Shown: positions 1-7,812 of the stretch, piece by piece | How the letters are laid out: each line of letters begins with the position of its first letter | Position numbering within the stretch: position 1 is the first letter of the stretch | NCBI GenBank assembly: GCA_024226105.1 | Contig: JAAELZ010000329.1 | Coordinates: forward strand, 1 to 17,193 | Source: Pseudomonadota bacterium | Lineage (GTDB): Bacteria > Pseudomonadota > Gammaproteobacteria > Arenicellales > Poriferihabitantaceae | Length of the DNA stretch: 17,193 nt | Direction: 5' to 3' | Program-made: the position numbers and the translations under genes | The notes under the pieces: generated by a model | What the model was told of the DNA's origin: nothing | What the model saw: only the letters and a program-made list of their open reading frames with translations | Database searches by the model: none

Positions 1-1352
1 ACAATGGTGAACCACCCTATGATTTGTGGTCTGTCGATATAAGACGTTTTGGTCGACCGCATTTTGACACTGACTGGGTGCGTACCCGTACCATGGAAGC
101 TTACGGCAAACATTACACCATGGCCTGGCCGCATGAAGAACATGACAGCGCTCGCCCCTGCCGAAAATCACCGCTTTACGACCTGCTTTCAGGCCAGGGC
201 GCTTGTTTCGGTGAGAAACTCGGCTGGGAAAGGCCCAACTGGTATGCGGATTTGGGCGCTGGAGAAGTAGCCAGAGACGAATATAGTTTTGGTCACCAGA
301 ACTGGTTTCAGGCAGTGGCGCGCGAGCACAAGGCGGTGCGCGAGAAAGCCGTTTTGTTTGACCAGACTTCATTTGCCAAATTTTCCCTGAAAGGGCCCGA
401 CTCTCTGGCGGCTCTTGACTGGATTGCCGCCAATGATGTGTCAAAGCCGGTTGGTTCACTCATCTATACCCAGATGCTCGACGATAACGGCGGTATCCAG
501 TGCGATCTGACCATTGCCAGAATTGCAGAACAAGAATTTTATATCGTCACCGGTACCGGTTTTGCCACCCATGATTTTGACTGGATAGAAAAAAATATTC
601 CGGCAGGCATGAACGCCCAGCTGTTCGATATCACTTCATCCAACGCGGTCTTATCCCTGATGGGTCCCAATGCGCGCGAGATACTGCAACAGGTAACGCG
701 CGATGATGTTTCCAGTGACGGATTTGGTTTCGGCACGGCAAAAACCATCGGAATTGATGGCTGCCCGGTACTTGCGCTACGCATTACCTATGTCGGCGAA
801 CTGGGCTGGGAGCTGCATTTGCCAGTCGAATATGCCACCAGCGTCTATGCGGCCTTGATGGGCGCGGGCAAAAATCTTGGCCTGATCAATGCCGGTTACC
901 GAACCATTGAATCCTGCCGCCTGGAAAAAGGTTATCGTGCCTGGGGTTCTGATATTGGACCTGATCACACGCCGGTGGAATCAGGCCTGGGCTGGGCGGT
1001 AAAAATGAAAACAAATATCCCGTTCAGGGGCCGTGAGGCAATTGCCGGACAACAACGTGATGGCGTTGGCAAAATGCTTGCTTGTTTTACCGTCGATGAT
1101 CCCGAAGTTGTCCTGCAGGGCCGCGAAACCATCTACCGTAATGGCGAACGCGTGGGATGGCTGACTTCGGGCGGATATGGGCACACACTCAAACAATCCA
1201 TCGGTTACGGTTATATCCGCAACCCCGATGGCGTCGATCAGGACTATGTTTGTGCTGGTACTTATCAATTGGAGGTCGCCACGCTCAGGATCCCCTGCCA
1301 GGTTCACCTGAAACCGCTTTATGATCCGAGGATGCTCAAGGTCAGGGCTTAG
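1..1352 (+). CDS. Dimethylglycine/sarcosine dehydrogenase-like FAD-GcvT enzyme, C-terminal part (5' end outside window)
   Basis: This is a partial gene. The reading frame is open from base 3 with no stop and begins inside the protein with NGEPPYDLWSVDIRRFG, a typical internal stretch of the family, so the TTG at 24 is not a real start. About 449 residues of a family that is usually about 800 aa are present. The N-terminal FAD-binding oxidoreductase domain is missing. What remains is the linker (FAO_M-like) region and then an aminomethyltransferase (GcvT-type) fold, shown by SSNAVLSLMGPNAREIL, RITYVGELGWELHLP, IESCRLEKGYRAWGSD and a GcvT C-terminal barrel (GWLTSGGYGHTLKQSIGYGY). Such enzymes oxidatively demethylate N-methylglycines, and the GcvT domain transfers the C1 unit to tetrahydrofolate. 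The exact substrate (dimethylglycine, sarcosine or another N-methyl amine) cannot be decided from this half. It converges on the regulator gene that follows. Confidence 0.9.
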   Translation, partial: NGEPPYDLWSVDIRRFGRPHFDTDWVRTRTMEAYGKHYTMAWPHEEHDSARPCRKSPLYDLLSGQGACFGEKLGWERPNWYADLGAGEVARDEYSFGHQNWFQAVAREHKAVREKAVLFDQTSFAKFSLKGPDSLAALDWIAANDVSKPVGSLIYTQMLDDNGGIQCDLTIARIAEQEFYIVTGTGFATHDFDWIEKNIPAGMNAQLFDITSSNAVLSLMGPNAREILQQVTRDDVSSDGFGFGTAKTIGIDGCPVLALRITYVGELGWELHLPVEYATSVYAALMGAGKNLGLINAGYRTIESCRLEKGYRAWGSDIGPDHTPVESGLGWAVKMKTNIPFRGREAIAGQQRDGVGKMLACFTVDDPEVVLQGRETIYRNGERVGWLTSGGYGHTLKQSIGYGYIRNPDGVDQDYVCAGTYQLEVATLRIPCQVHLKPLYDPRMLKVRA

Positions 1353-1396
1353 AGTGTCACCTGAAAGTTCTGATGGTTTTGAATGGGCACTCTTTT
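1351..1396 (+). terminator. Possible rho-independent terminator after the dehydrogenase gene
   Basis: AGAGTGTC (1351-1358, overlapping the stop codon) can pair with GGCACTCT (1386-1393) with one G-U pair. TTTT follows at 1393-1396. The loop is long (27 nt), so this is a weak call. It sits in the 151-bp convergent gap between the dehydrogenase and the regulator. I saw no good candidate for the regulator's own terminator there. Confidence 0.35.
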
Positions 1397-1503
1397 ATCA
1401 ATCTTGCTGAAAAAATCGATCTTGAATCCACCTTGTTGAGTGGAGTGATGAAGGGACTACAGGCAATACTGGCGTCTCCGGTTTGACAATTTAGCCTTGA
1501 GGA

Positions 1504-2283
1504 TCATGTATCAAATAACGCCTGGCGTTTTTTTGCCATTGATTCTCTTTTTTTATCCTCGTGACCAATCCGGAAGGATTTCTCAACAAAATCGACATGG
1601 GTGCGGGCTGCCTGTTTTGCCTTTTCAGCGTCACCTTCCATGATTGCATTGCCGATATCCCAGTGTTGCTGCAACAACCGCTCACCGGTTCCATCGATTG
1701 TACGCAGATAATCACGATTGTAAAAAATGCCGCGTTTGGTCAATTCATAGATTGAAGCCATGGTATGGATAAGCGTTGAGTTGTGGCTTGCATCCACTAT
1801 CGCAGAATGAAATCCGATATCGTATTTCTGAGCAGCTTTCCCATCTTCGTTTTCGTGCGCTTCCTGCAACTTGTTCAGAATGTCGGAAATGATGGCCTTG
1901 TCGACATTCGTTGCACGCTCCGCGGCAAGGCCAGATGCAAAACCTTCCAGTTCGCGGCGATATTCGAGATAGTCGTAGAACGCCGTTTGATGTCGTGCAT
2001 AAAGATCGATCATAGCTGGCGACAAAGCAGCGCCAGTGAGGGCAGCCACATAGGAACCCTCGCCATGGCGAACACGCAACAGATTCTGTTCTTCCAGCTG
2101 CTTGAGCGCTTCGCGTACCTTTTGCCTTGAAACGTCCAGCGTCTCAGCAAGTTCGCGCTCGGGAGGCATCCTTGTGCCCTCCTTCAAAACGCCGGCGACA
2201 ATTAGATCCTCAATCTGGTGGACGACTGCGTCAACGACAGATTCGTGGTCTATTTTCTGAAAAATTTGCTTTCCTGATGGCAT
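1504..2283 (-). CDS. GntR-family transcriptional regulator, FadR/FCD subfamily
   Basis: This is a 259-aa DNA-binding regulator. Residues about 14-80 form the GntR winged helix-turn-helix, with the hallmark GTRMPPERELAETLDVSRQ, VREALKQLE and the wing HGEGSYV. Residues about 95-235 form the all-helical FCD effector domain. The usual metal ligands are visible: D155 and H159 (DIGFH), H207 (QQHWDI) and H229 (ARTHVDF). FCD regulators typically sense small carboxylates; characterised relatives include LldR, LutR and PdhR, which respond to lactate or pyruvate. It is transcribed away from the TRAP/oxidoreductase cluster across a 351-bp gap that carries a promoter and palindromes, the normal arrangement for a local repressor. 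The ATG at 2283 is preceded by only a weak GGA. The C-terminus has a short basic tail. Its regulatory target is inferred from position. Confidence 0.92.
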   Translation of the reverse strand: MPSGKQIFQKIDHESVVDAVVHQIEDLIVAGVLKEGTRMPPERELAETLDVSRQKVREALKQLEEQNLLRVRHGEGSYVAALTGAALSPAMIDLYARHQTAFYDYLEYRRELEGFASGLAAERATNVDKAIISDILNKLQEAHENEDGKAAQKYDIGFHSAIVDASHNSTLIHTMASIYELTKRGIFYNRDYLRTIDGTGERLLQQHWDIGNAIMEGDAEKAKQAARTHVDFVEKSFRIGHEDKKRESMAKKRQALFDT

Positions 2284-2508
2284 TCACAAATCCGATCAGT
2301 GGAGTTGAATTGCTGCAAATAGCGTACATGTATCACCCAGAATATTCAATGGACATTAATCAAATTTTTTTGGAATTGATTTTGTATCTCTATTATCTGT
2401 TTGTTTTAACAGAGTTAATTTTCATTTTGTTGAATGTACTGCGCGTAAAATGCCAAATAAATGCGCCATAATCAGATCCCGGCTCCTGCATTTATGACAT
2501 CACCCGTG
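2284..2508. promoter_or_regulatory. AT-rich divergent regulatory gap with palindromes (regulator side)
   Basis: No gene is supported here. The stretch is much more AT-rich than its surroundings. It contains TTAAC-AGA-GTTAA (2406-2418, perfect 5-3-5 palindrome) and an inverted pair AATCAA (2358-2363) / TTGATT (2376-2381). The regulator's leftward promoter should lie here, but I could not settle on a convincing -35/-10 pair. The 13-bp palindrome has the same AC-N3-GT core as the one at 2537-2549 beside the TRAP promoter, so both are candidate sites for the FadR-type regulator. Confidence 0.4.
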
Positions 2509-2537
2509 TTGACAAAGTAATTGGTATGCTTTATAGA
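2509..2537 (+). promoter_or_regulatory. Sigma70-like promoter of the TRAP/oxidoreductase cluster
   Basis: A perfect -35 hexamer TTGACA (2509-2514) is followed after exactly 17 bp by TATAGA (2532-2537), a good -10. Transcription would start near 2544, leaving a leader of about 90 nt before the binding-protein ATG at 2635. It is the strongest promoter-like sequence I can see in the window, and it sits where the operon promoter is expected. Confidence 0.7.
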
Positions 2538-2568
2538 CCACCAAGTGGTATATAAAATAAACCACTTG
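2537..2568. promoter_or_regulatory. Overlapping palindromes at the predicted start site: candidate operator
   Basis: Two inverted repeats overlap. The first is ACCAC-CAA-GTGGT (2537-2549). The second is CAAGTGGT (2542-2549) with its perfect complement ACCACTTG (2561-2568) across an 11-bp AT-rich spacer. They begin at the last base of the -10 and cover the predicted start and early leader, a classic repressor position. The divergent FadR-type regulator is the natural candidate to bind. In RNA the second pair could also form a short stem, so a leader structure is an alternative reading. Confidence 0.55.
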
Positions 2569-2634
2569 AGCACACATTCACAACATGCTTTCTCGACACT
2601 CGGGTCAGCAGTCTACATCCCTGGAGGACTAAAT

Positions 2635-3720
2635 ATGAAAATGTCTTTGAAAAAAATTGCAGGTGCCGCACTGCTGAGTACAGCACTTGCGGCGGGAGCC
2701 GCTGGTTCCGCAGTCGCGGAAAACAAAATCCTGCTCAAGGTGCCGGTCTGGTTCCCAACAAGTTTACCGGCACTTGGCACATCCCCTGCCTGGGTAGCCA
2801 AGAAGATCAATGCGTTGGGCGGGAACCTGAAGTTGAAAATATATGAACCTAAAAAGCTGGTTCCCCCGAAAGAAATGCTTGAAGCTGTTTCCAAGGGACA
2901 GGTAAATGCCGGGTATACAACGCCAGGGTACAATACAGGAAAACTGGGCGACAAGGGTGCTATCTTCTCTGCTGTACCCTTTGGTCCTGATGCACCAGAG
3001 TTTCTGGCCTGGGTCTATTATGGAAATGGGCGAGCGCTCTGGCAGAAGACCTACGATGATGCAGGTTTTAATGTTCAATCAATTCCGTGCGGCATTATCG
3101 CGCCCGAAACCTCTGGCTGGTTCAGCAAAGAAATCAATTCCCCTGCCGATTTGAAAGGCCTGCGCATGCGGTTCTTTGGCCTGGGTGCGCGTGTGATGGA
3201 AAAACTGGGAGTGTCTACATCTCAGCTTCCTGGTGGCGAGATTGTCCCCGCTTTGCAAAAAGGCGCCATCGACGCTACTGAATTTTCTATGCCCGCAATT
3301 GATAAGAGACTGGGCATCAATAAAATCTTGAAGTTCAACTACTATCCAGGCTGGCATCAACCCGCCACCTTGTTTGATCTGATTATCAACAAGGATACCT
3401 GGAACAATGAGATGAGCAAAGCTCAGCAGACTATTATTGAATTGGCTTGCCGAGCCGTTATGACGGACGGGCTGGCCATGGGTGAATCAATGCAGTTTGA
3501 TACCATGAAGGAAAATGCAAAAGCCGGCACTCAAAATAAATACTGGTCTCCTGAAATGCTAGCTACGTTCTCAACAAAATGGGACGAAGTAGTTGCAGAG
3601 GCAATTGAAGTCGACCCCGGCTTTAAAGTGATATGGGATGACCTTCAGGAGTTCCGGTCTAACTACAAAATCTGGAACGAATGGGCCTATCTGCCGCGCC
3701 CGGGAACAGTGCGCAAGTAA
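2635..3720 (+). CDS. TRAP transporter periplasmic substrate-binding protein (DctP/TakP-like)
   Basis: This is a 361-aa secreted solute receptor. The start is ATG 2635, preceded by GGAGG (2623-2627); an upstream in-frame extension lacks such a site and would mask the signal peptide. The signal peptide is basic MKMSLKKIAG, then a hydrophobic alanine-rich stretch, with cleavage likely after SAVA (residue 28). Family features include GLRMRFFG (residues 175-182, with the Arg that clamps the substrate carboxylate), GGEIVPALQKGAIDATE (200-216), YYPGWHQP (236-243) and a long helical C-terminus with the WDDLQEFR segment. These match the TakP branch, whose characterised members bind 2-oxoacids (TakP, pyruvate) or lactate (Thermus TTHA0766). 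Lactate or a 2-oxoacid is therefore the favoured ligand here, in agreement with the downstream Lut and Por genes. The ligand itself is inferred. Confidence 0.92.
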   Translation: MKMSLKKIAGAALLSTALAAGAAGSAVAENKILLKVPVWFPTSLPALGTSPAWVAKKINALGGNLKLKIYEPKKLVPPKEMLEAVSKGQVNAGYTTPGYNTGKLGDKGAIFSAVPFGPDAPEFLAWVYYGNGRALWQKTYDDAGFNVQSIPCGIIAPETSGWFSKEINSPADLKGLRMRFFGLGARVMEKLGVSTSQLPGGEIVPALQKGAIDATEFSMPAIDKRLGINKILKFNYYPGWHQPATLFDLIINKDTWNNEMSKAQQTIIELACRAVMTDGLAMGESMQFDTMKENAKAGTQNKYWSPEMLATFSTKWDEVVAEAIEVDPGFKVIWDDLQEFRSNYKIWNEWAYLPRPGTVRK

Positions 3721-3744
3721 CTTCCTTCTGGTCTTCTATCAACC

Positions 3745-3776
3745 CCATGTGGCAGAGAGAAATTCCTGCCACATGG
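3745..3776 (+). promoter_or_regulatory. Intercistronic hairpin between TRAP binding-protein and membrane genes
   Basis: CCATGTGGCAG (3745-3755) is perfectly complementary to CTGCCACATGG (3766-3776), giving an 11-bp GC-containing stem with a 10-nt loop. ATTAAGAC follows rather than a U-tract, so it is not a standard rho-independent terminator. It lies 24 bp after the binding-protein stop and 29 bp before the DctQ start. The likely role is to protect the 3' end of, or partially terminate, the upstream message so that more receptor than membrane subunit is made, a known pattern in binding-protein-dependent transporters. Confidence 0.75.
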
Positions 3777-3805
3777 ATTAAGACAAATTATTGAAAGCGG
3801 TTGTC

Positions 3806-4459
3806 ATGTCTAAAGCTGTCAGTGCCGAAACTCACCACGTGCCAATAGCAACATTTCTCAATAGAATTGTGCAGCGTATCGTCGAGGCCGTTGCCTGGTT
3901 GAACGTATTGTTGGCCTTTCTCATCCTGACAACGGTAATATTACGCTACGGATTTCATCGAAACGGGCTACTTCTTGAGTGGCCGTTGGTGCCGATGGAA
4001 GAGTTGATGTGGCACCTGTATTCTGTTCCCGTCATGTTTGGATTGGCCTATTCAATTACCAATGATTCTCATATCCGAATTGATATCCTTCGCCTGCATA
4101 TGCCGAACCGGTTGAAGCACATATTTGAAATTCTCGGAATACTTCTGCTTTTGATGCCGTGTCTTTTGATCCTGCTCGATTTTAGTGTTGATTATACAGT
4201 GTACGCTTTCACTCATAATGAATCTTCTCAAAGCACGATGGGCTTGCCTCATCGCTGGATCGTCAAGTCAGTAATTCCGCTTTCAATGTTGCTGATGATG
4301 ATTGCCGCAACTGCCCGCCTGATTGGTGAGGTCATGCTGCTACTGCATCACGGCAAAGAACTTGAGGACGAGACGCCTCCACGCATTCAAATGACGGCCA
4401 GGCTATTCAGACCGCTGTTAAAAGTCGATGACAACTCCCGTGATGAAGGTACAGACTGA
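3806..4459 (+). CDS. TRAP transporter small membrane subunit (DctQ)
   Basis: This 217-aa protein has four predicted membrane helices: residues about 26-50 (AVAWLNVLLAFLILTTVILR), 68-90, 106-135 (a leucine-rich segment including ILLLLMPCLLILLDF) and 148-175 (SVIPLSMLLMMIAATARLI). The sequence HIRIDILRLHMP between helices 2 and 3 is the DctQ hallmark. It partners DctM in the inner membrane for Na+-driven uptake of ligand delivered by the receptor. I chose ATG 3806 because a frame extension to TTG 3791 adds only five residues and has no better ribosome site; neither start has a strong Shine-Dalgarno, consistent with lower expression than the receptor. The stop overlaps the DctM start by one base (TGATG), indicating translational coupling. 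Confidence 0.9.
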   Translation: MSKAVSAETHHVPIATFLNRIVQRIVEAVAWLNVLLAFLILTTVILRYGFHRNGLLLEWPLVPMEELMWHLYSVPVMFGLAYSITNDSHIRIDILRLHMPNRLKHIFEILGILLLLMPCLLILLDFSVDYTVYAFTHNESSQSTMGLPHRWIVKSVIPLSMLLMMIAATARLIGEVMLLLHHGKELEDETPPRIQMTARLFRPLLKVDDNSRDEGTD

Positions 4460-5856
4460 TGGAATTAGCTGCAGAAAATTATCTGGTCATTGCGATGTTC
4501 GTTTCGTTCATTGCATTGCTTTTCACTGGTTTTCCCGTTGCCTGGGTTTTGGCGGGCGTTGGAATATCCTTTGCCGGCGTTGCCTGGTTTACTGACGATT
4601 TAGGTCTAACCATGACCGGCCTTGACTACAATGTTCTCGGCCTGCTTGTCGGGCGCATCTTTGGCATCATGGACAATTGGGTGCTGATAGCACTGCCAAT
4701 GTTTATTTTTATGGGATTGATGCTCGAGAAGTCCGGTGTTGCAGAAAGAATGATGCATTCGATGCAAAAATTATTTGGCAACGTCAGGGGTGGACTGGCA
4801 GTGACCGTTGCATTAATTGGAATCATTCTCGCCGCTTCTACCGGTATCATCGGTGCATCGGTAGTACTGCTGGGTCTCATGTCGGTGCCGGTCATGCTCA
4901 ACCAAGATTATAACAAATCATTGGCTTTGGGTACCGTGGCTGCTTCAGGTTGTCTAGGCATTCTCATCCCCCCTTCTATCATGCTGGTGATCATGGGAGA
5001 TCAGCTGGCGGTGCCCATACTTGATCTGTTCATGGGGGCGGTCTTTCCTGGCCTCATTCTGGGTGCTCTATATATTGCCTACATCCTGATTTTCTGTAAA
5101 ATTTATCCGGAAAAAGCCCCGCTTTCCAAGGATCATGGTGAAGTTGACCTTAAGAGCGTATTGCGGGCACTGGTCGATATTCTGCCGCCCGCAGGCTTGA
5201 TATTGCTTGTTCTCGGATCAATTTTCATGGGGGTTGCGACGGTTACGGAGGCCTCTGGTATTGGCGCTCTCGGCGCGACACTAATTGCGATTATTTTCAG
5301 ACGTTTTAGCGGGAAGGTGTTAAAGCAAGTTGTGATCAACACCATGAACACCGCAGGTTATATTTTTGCGATCTTTGTCGGTGCGACCATATTTGCCCTG
5401 GTCTTGCGAGAGTGTGGTGGGGACGAGTTGATCGAGAGGTCTCTGACTGGTTTAGGCTTCGGTCCCAATGGTTTGATTATCTTCGTTTTGATTGTAGTAT
5501 TCTTTCTGGGTTTTTTCCTTGATTGGATTGAAATCAGCCTGATCATACTGCCGTTGCTGGCTCCCGTAATTACCGCTCTCGATCTGCAGATTAACGGTTT
5601 CGGTGTTGTCGAATATCCCAACCTCACATGGTTTGCCCTGCTGGTCGCAGTAACTCTACAGACATCGTTCCTGACGCCACCGGTTGGCTTCGCTCTTTTC
5701 TATCTTAAAGGGGTCTGCCCTCCAAATGTGTCATTGATTGATATTTATCGTGGGGTAATTCCTTTCATTGTCCTTCAATTGATCGCCCTGGTCCTGGTAT
5801 TTGTTTTCCCGGAACTGGTTACCTGGTTGCCTGCGATTGCCTATGGAAACAATTAA
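4459..5856 (+). CDS. TRAP transporter large permease subunit (DctM)
   Basis: This 465-aa integral membrane protein is somewhat longer than the usual DctM of about 430 aa, and about a dozen hydrophobic segments span its length. Conserved family stretches are visible: TGFPVAWVLAGVGISF near the N-terminus, LIALPMFIFMGLMLEKSGVAE, AASTGIIGASVVLLGL, the signature ASGCLGILIPPSIMLVIMG, and near the C-terminus DWIEISLIILPLLAPV and QTSFLTPPVGFALFYLKG. It forms the ion-coupled translocation channel together with DctQ. The start ATG overlaps the DctQ stop, and AAGG (4445-4448) lies at ribosome-site distance. The extra length appears to lie in the loop near residues 215-235 and in the helices around it. 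Confidence 0.95.
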   Translation: MELAAENYLVIAMFVSFIALLFTGFPVAWVLAGVGISFAGVAWFTDDLGLTMTGLDYNVLGLLVGRIFGIMDNWVLIALPMFIFMGLMLEKSGVAERMMHSMQKLFGNVRGGLAVTVALIGIILAASTGIIGASVVLLGLMSVPVMLNQDYNKSLALGTVAASGCLGILIPPSIMLVIMGDQLAVPILDLFMGAVFPGLILGALYIAYILIFCKIYPEKAPLSKDHGEVDLKSVLRALVDILPPAGLILLVLGSIFMGVATVTEASGIGALGATLIAIIFRRFSGKVLKQVVINTMNTAGYIFAIFVGATIFALVLRECGGDELIERSLTGLGFGPNGLIIFVLIVVFFLGFFLDWIEISLIILPLLAPVITALDLQINGFGVVEYPNLTWFALLVAVTLQTSFLTPPVGFALFYLKGVCPPNVSLIDIYRGVIPFIVLQLIALVLVFVFPELVTWLPAIAYGNN

Positions 5857-5972
5857 ACAAAAAGGCACAGCTGGAAGGGTGAAAGTACCAGTCCGCCTTG
5901 GCTACGTGGCTACCGGCTGTTACCTGTCAGTATTTTGTCTGGTTTCAACCAGATTCAAGGAGCTAATTCAAA
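5857..5972 (+). promoter_or_regulatory. Gap between dctM and the oxidoreductase genes, with a 16-bp palindrome
   Basis: This 116-bp gap contains no gene. The palindrome TCTGGTT-TC-AACCAGA (5938-5953) lies four bases before the AAGGAG ribosome site (5957-5962) of the gamma-subunit gene. A small tandem repeat GGCTAC-GT-GGCTAC occurs near 5900-5914. No convincing promoter or terminator is seen, so read-through from the TRAP genes is the simplest view. The palindrome could be a second operator or a small hairpin that tunes translation. Confidence 0.45.
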
Positions 5973-6536
5973 ATGTTTCAAGTTCGTATTCATGGACGAG
6001 GCGGCCAGGGCGTTGTGTCCGCAGCAGAGATGCTGTCGGTAGCCGCCTTCGAGGACGGAAAACACTCACAAGCGGTTCCAAGCTTTGGGTCAGAGCGCAT
6101 GGGCGCGCCAGTGGTGGCATATGTACGCATCGACGATAAAGACATCGAATTACGTGAGCCTGTTCTCGAACCTGATCTGCTGATTGTCCAGGATCCGACA
6201 TTGTTTTCCGCAATCGATGTTTTTGCCGGTCTGAAGGAGGATGGTTTTCTTATCGTCAACACATCCAGGACCATGAAAGAACTTGGCTTGGACGAACAGG
6301 CCATGAAACTACCCGCCGATCGTATCATGACAGTTCCCGCCACAGAATTGGCCTTGCGATATCTCGGCAGACCGACACCCAACACGGTACTGCTCGGCGC
6401 TCTGACCGCCATTAATGACAACGTGAATCTCGCATCCGTGTTCAAGGCCATTGACCACAAATTCCCCGGCAAGGTTGGCGAGTTGAACAAAGCGGCAGCG
6501 CAAGCTGCCCACGACACAGTTAAAAGCAAAGGATAA
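5973..6536 (+). CDS. porG: 2-oxoacid:acceptor oxidoreductase, gamma subunit (PorG-like)
   Basis: This is a 187-aa protein of the PFOR gamma-domain family. The N-terminus MFQVRIHGRGGQGVVSAAEM carries the characteristic GRGGQGV loop, followed by SQAVPSFGSERMGAPVVAYVRI, RPTPNTVLLGAL and a helical C-terminus. In pyruvate and related 2-oxoacid:ferredoxin oxidoreductases the gamma domain contributes to coenzyme A handling. The length is normal for a stand-alone gamma subunit. The start is supported by AAGGAG at 5957-5962. The alpha gene begins six bases after this stop and the beta gene follows, so the enzyme is split into three subunits in the order gamma, alpha, beta. No separate delta (ferredoxin) gene is present; see the flavoprotein downstream. 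Confidence 0.93.
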   Translation: MFQVRIHGRGGQGVVSAAEMLSVAAFEDGKHSQAVPSFGSERMGAPVVAYVRIDDKDIELREPVLEPDLLIVQDPTLFSAIDVFAGLKEDGFLIVNTSRTMKELGLDEQAMKLPADRIMTVPATELALRYLGRPTPNTVLLGALTAINDNVNLASVFKAIDHKFPGKVGELNKAAAQAAHDTVKSKG

Positions 6537-6542
6537 CGTGGC

Positions 6543-7799
6543 ATGCTTAAGCAAATGGATGGATCCGACGCCGTTGCCGAAGCCGTGGGTCTTTGCCGAC
6601 CTGAGGTGATCGCGTCATACCCTATCACGCCGCAAACCCACATCGTTGAAGCGCTTGGTTCAAGGGTAAAGAAGGGGCAATTGGGAAGCTGTCAGTTTCT
6701 CAATGTGGAATCAGAATTTGGTGCCATCAGCACGTGTATAGGGTCTTCTGCGGCCGGGGCGCGAACCTATACGGCAACCTCAAGTCAGGGGATGCTGTTC
6801 ATGATGGAAGGGGTCTACAATGCCTCTGGTCTTGGTTTGCCAATCGTTATGACCGTTGGCAACCGGGCCATCGGTGCGCCGATCAACATCTGGAACGACT
6901 GGGGCGATTCCATGGCGGCGCGTGATGCCGGGTGGATTCAGTTGTTTGCCGAGACCAATCAGGAAGCGATCGACGTTCACATTCAGGCCTTCAAACTGGC
7001 AGAGGAATTGAGCGTTCCGGTTATGGTGTGCATGGATGGTTTCATCCTGACCCACGCTTATGCCCGTGTGGATATTCCTGATCAGGAACAGGTGGATGAG
7101 TTCCTGCCGCCATTTCAACCGCGCCAGTCGCTTGATCCATCTTCACCCATTTCAATTGGGGCAATGGTCGGACCGGAGGCTTTTACCGAAGTGCGCTTTT
7201 TGGCTCATCACAAACAGATTGAGGCGCTTGATCTGATCCCCCAGCAGGCTGCAGAGTTTGAAAAGATTTTCGGTCGCGATTCCGGCGGACTCGTTAAATC
7301 CCACCAATGCGAAGATGCAGAAACCGTGGTTGTCACCATGGGATCGGTGATTGGCACAATGAAGGATGTTCTGGGCGGAATGCGGGATGAAGGTCATTCC
7401 ATCGGTGCGTTGACGATCCGCTCCTATCGCCCTTTCCCCAGTGAGGTTCTTCGCGAAAAGCTGAAGCACGCAAAACGTGTGATTGTATTTGAAAAGAGCC
7501 TCGCCGTTGGCATGGGCGGCATTCTTGCCATGAACCTGCGCATGGCTCTGCAGGACCTTCCGGTCAAGGTGCACTCTGTCATCGGCGGACTTGGTGGCCG
7601 TCCGATCACACGCGATAATCTGCGCCGCATGTTTGAAAAAGGAGCGCGCGATGAGCTTAACGAACCGCATCTGCATGATATCAACATGGATGTGGTCAAC
7701 CGCGAATTGGAACGCGAAAGGGCTGAGCGCCGCTCTGGAGCAATAGCAGAAAACATTCTTCAGGACGTTGGCGTCGTTGCCGCGGCTAAAGGCATTTAA
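6543..7799 (+). CDS. porA: 2-oxoacid:acceptor oxidoreductase, alpha subunit (PorA-like)
   Basis: This 418-aa protein contains the pyrimidine-binding half of the thiamine diphosphate site and the domain II transketolase-C-like fold. The motif SYPITPQT (residues 25-32) is the PorA signature in the substrate region. It is followed by NVESEFGAIS, TATSSQGMLFMMEGVYNASG and GNRAIGAPINIWNDWGDSMA-ARDAGWIQ, which are typical of the pyruvate/2-oxoisovalerate type. The C-terminal part has the GSVIGTMKDVL and RSYRPFPSEVLREKL elements. AAAGGA (6528-6533) overlaps the gamma stop and serves as the ribosome site. Pyruvate is the favoured substrate because LutABC sits in the same operon, but other 2-oxoacids (including 2-oxoglutarate) cannot be excluded by reading alone. 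Confidence 0.94.
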   Translation: MLKQMDGSDAVAEAVGLCRPEVIASYPITPQTHIVEALGSRVKKGQLGSCQFLNVESEFGAISTCIGSSAAGARTYTATSSQGMLFMMEGVYNASGLGLPIVMTVGNRAIGAPINIWNDWGDSMAARDAGWIQLFAETNQEAIDVHIQAFKLAEELSVPVMVCMDGFILTHAYARVDIPDQEQVDEFLPPFQPRQSLDPSSPISIGAMVGPEAFTEVRFLAHHKQIEALDLIPQQAAEFEKIFGRDSGGLVKSHQCEDAETVVVTMGSVIGTMKDVLGGMRDEGHSIGALTIRSYRPFPSEVLREKLKHAKRVIVFEKSLAVGMGGILAMNLRMALQDLPVKVHSVIGGLGGRPITRDNLRRMFEKGARDELNEPHLHDINMDVVNRELERERAERRSGAIAENILQDVGVVAAAKGI

Positions 7800-7812
7800 G
7801 GAGAAAAGAACA

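Noticed and set aside
24..26. TTG as the start of the first gene
   Set aside because: The frame is open to the window edge and the residues before it (NGEPPYDL) match the family, so the gene is simply truncated.
1353..1503. Small gene or terminator of the regulator in the convergent gap
   Set aside because: No coding frame with family resemblance and no good leftward stem plus T-run could be found.
2127..2471. Plus-strand 114-aa reading frame across the regulator start and intergenic gap
   Set aside because: Half is antisense to the GntR gene and half is AT-rich regulatory DNA. The hydrophobic tail is a by-product of T-rich sequence.
2521..2634. N-terminal extension of the TRAP receptor frame
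   Set aside because: It covers the promoter and operator region. The GGAGG site and signal peptide point to ATG 2635.
7768..7812. Upstream TTG start for the Por beta subunit
   Set aside because: It lies inside the alpha gene, has no ribosome site and adds residues absent from the family. GTG 7813 has AAGGAG.
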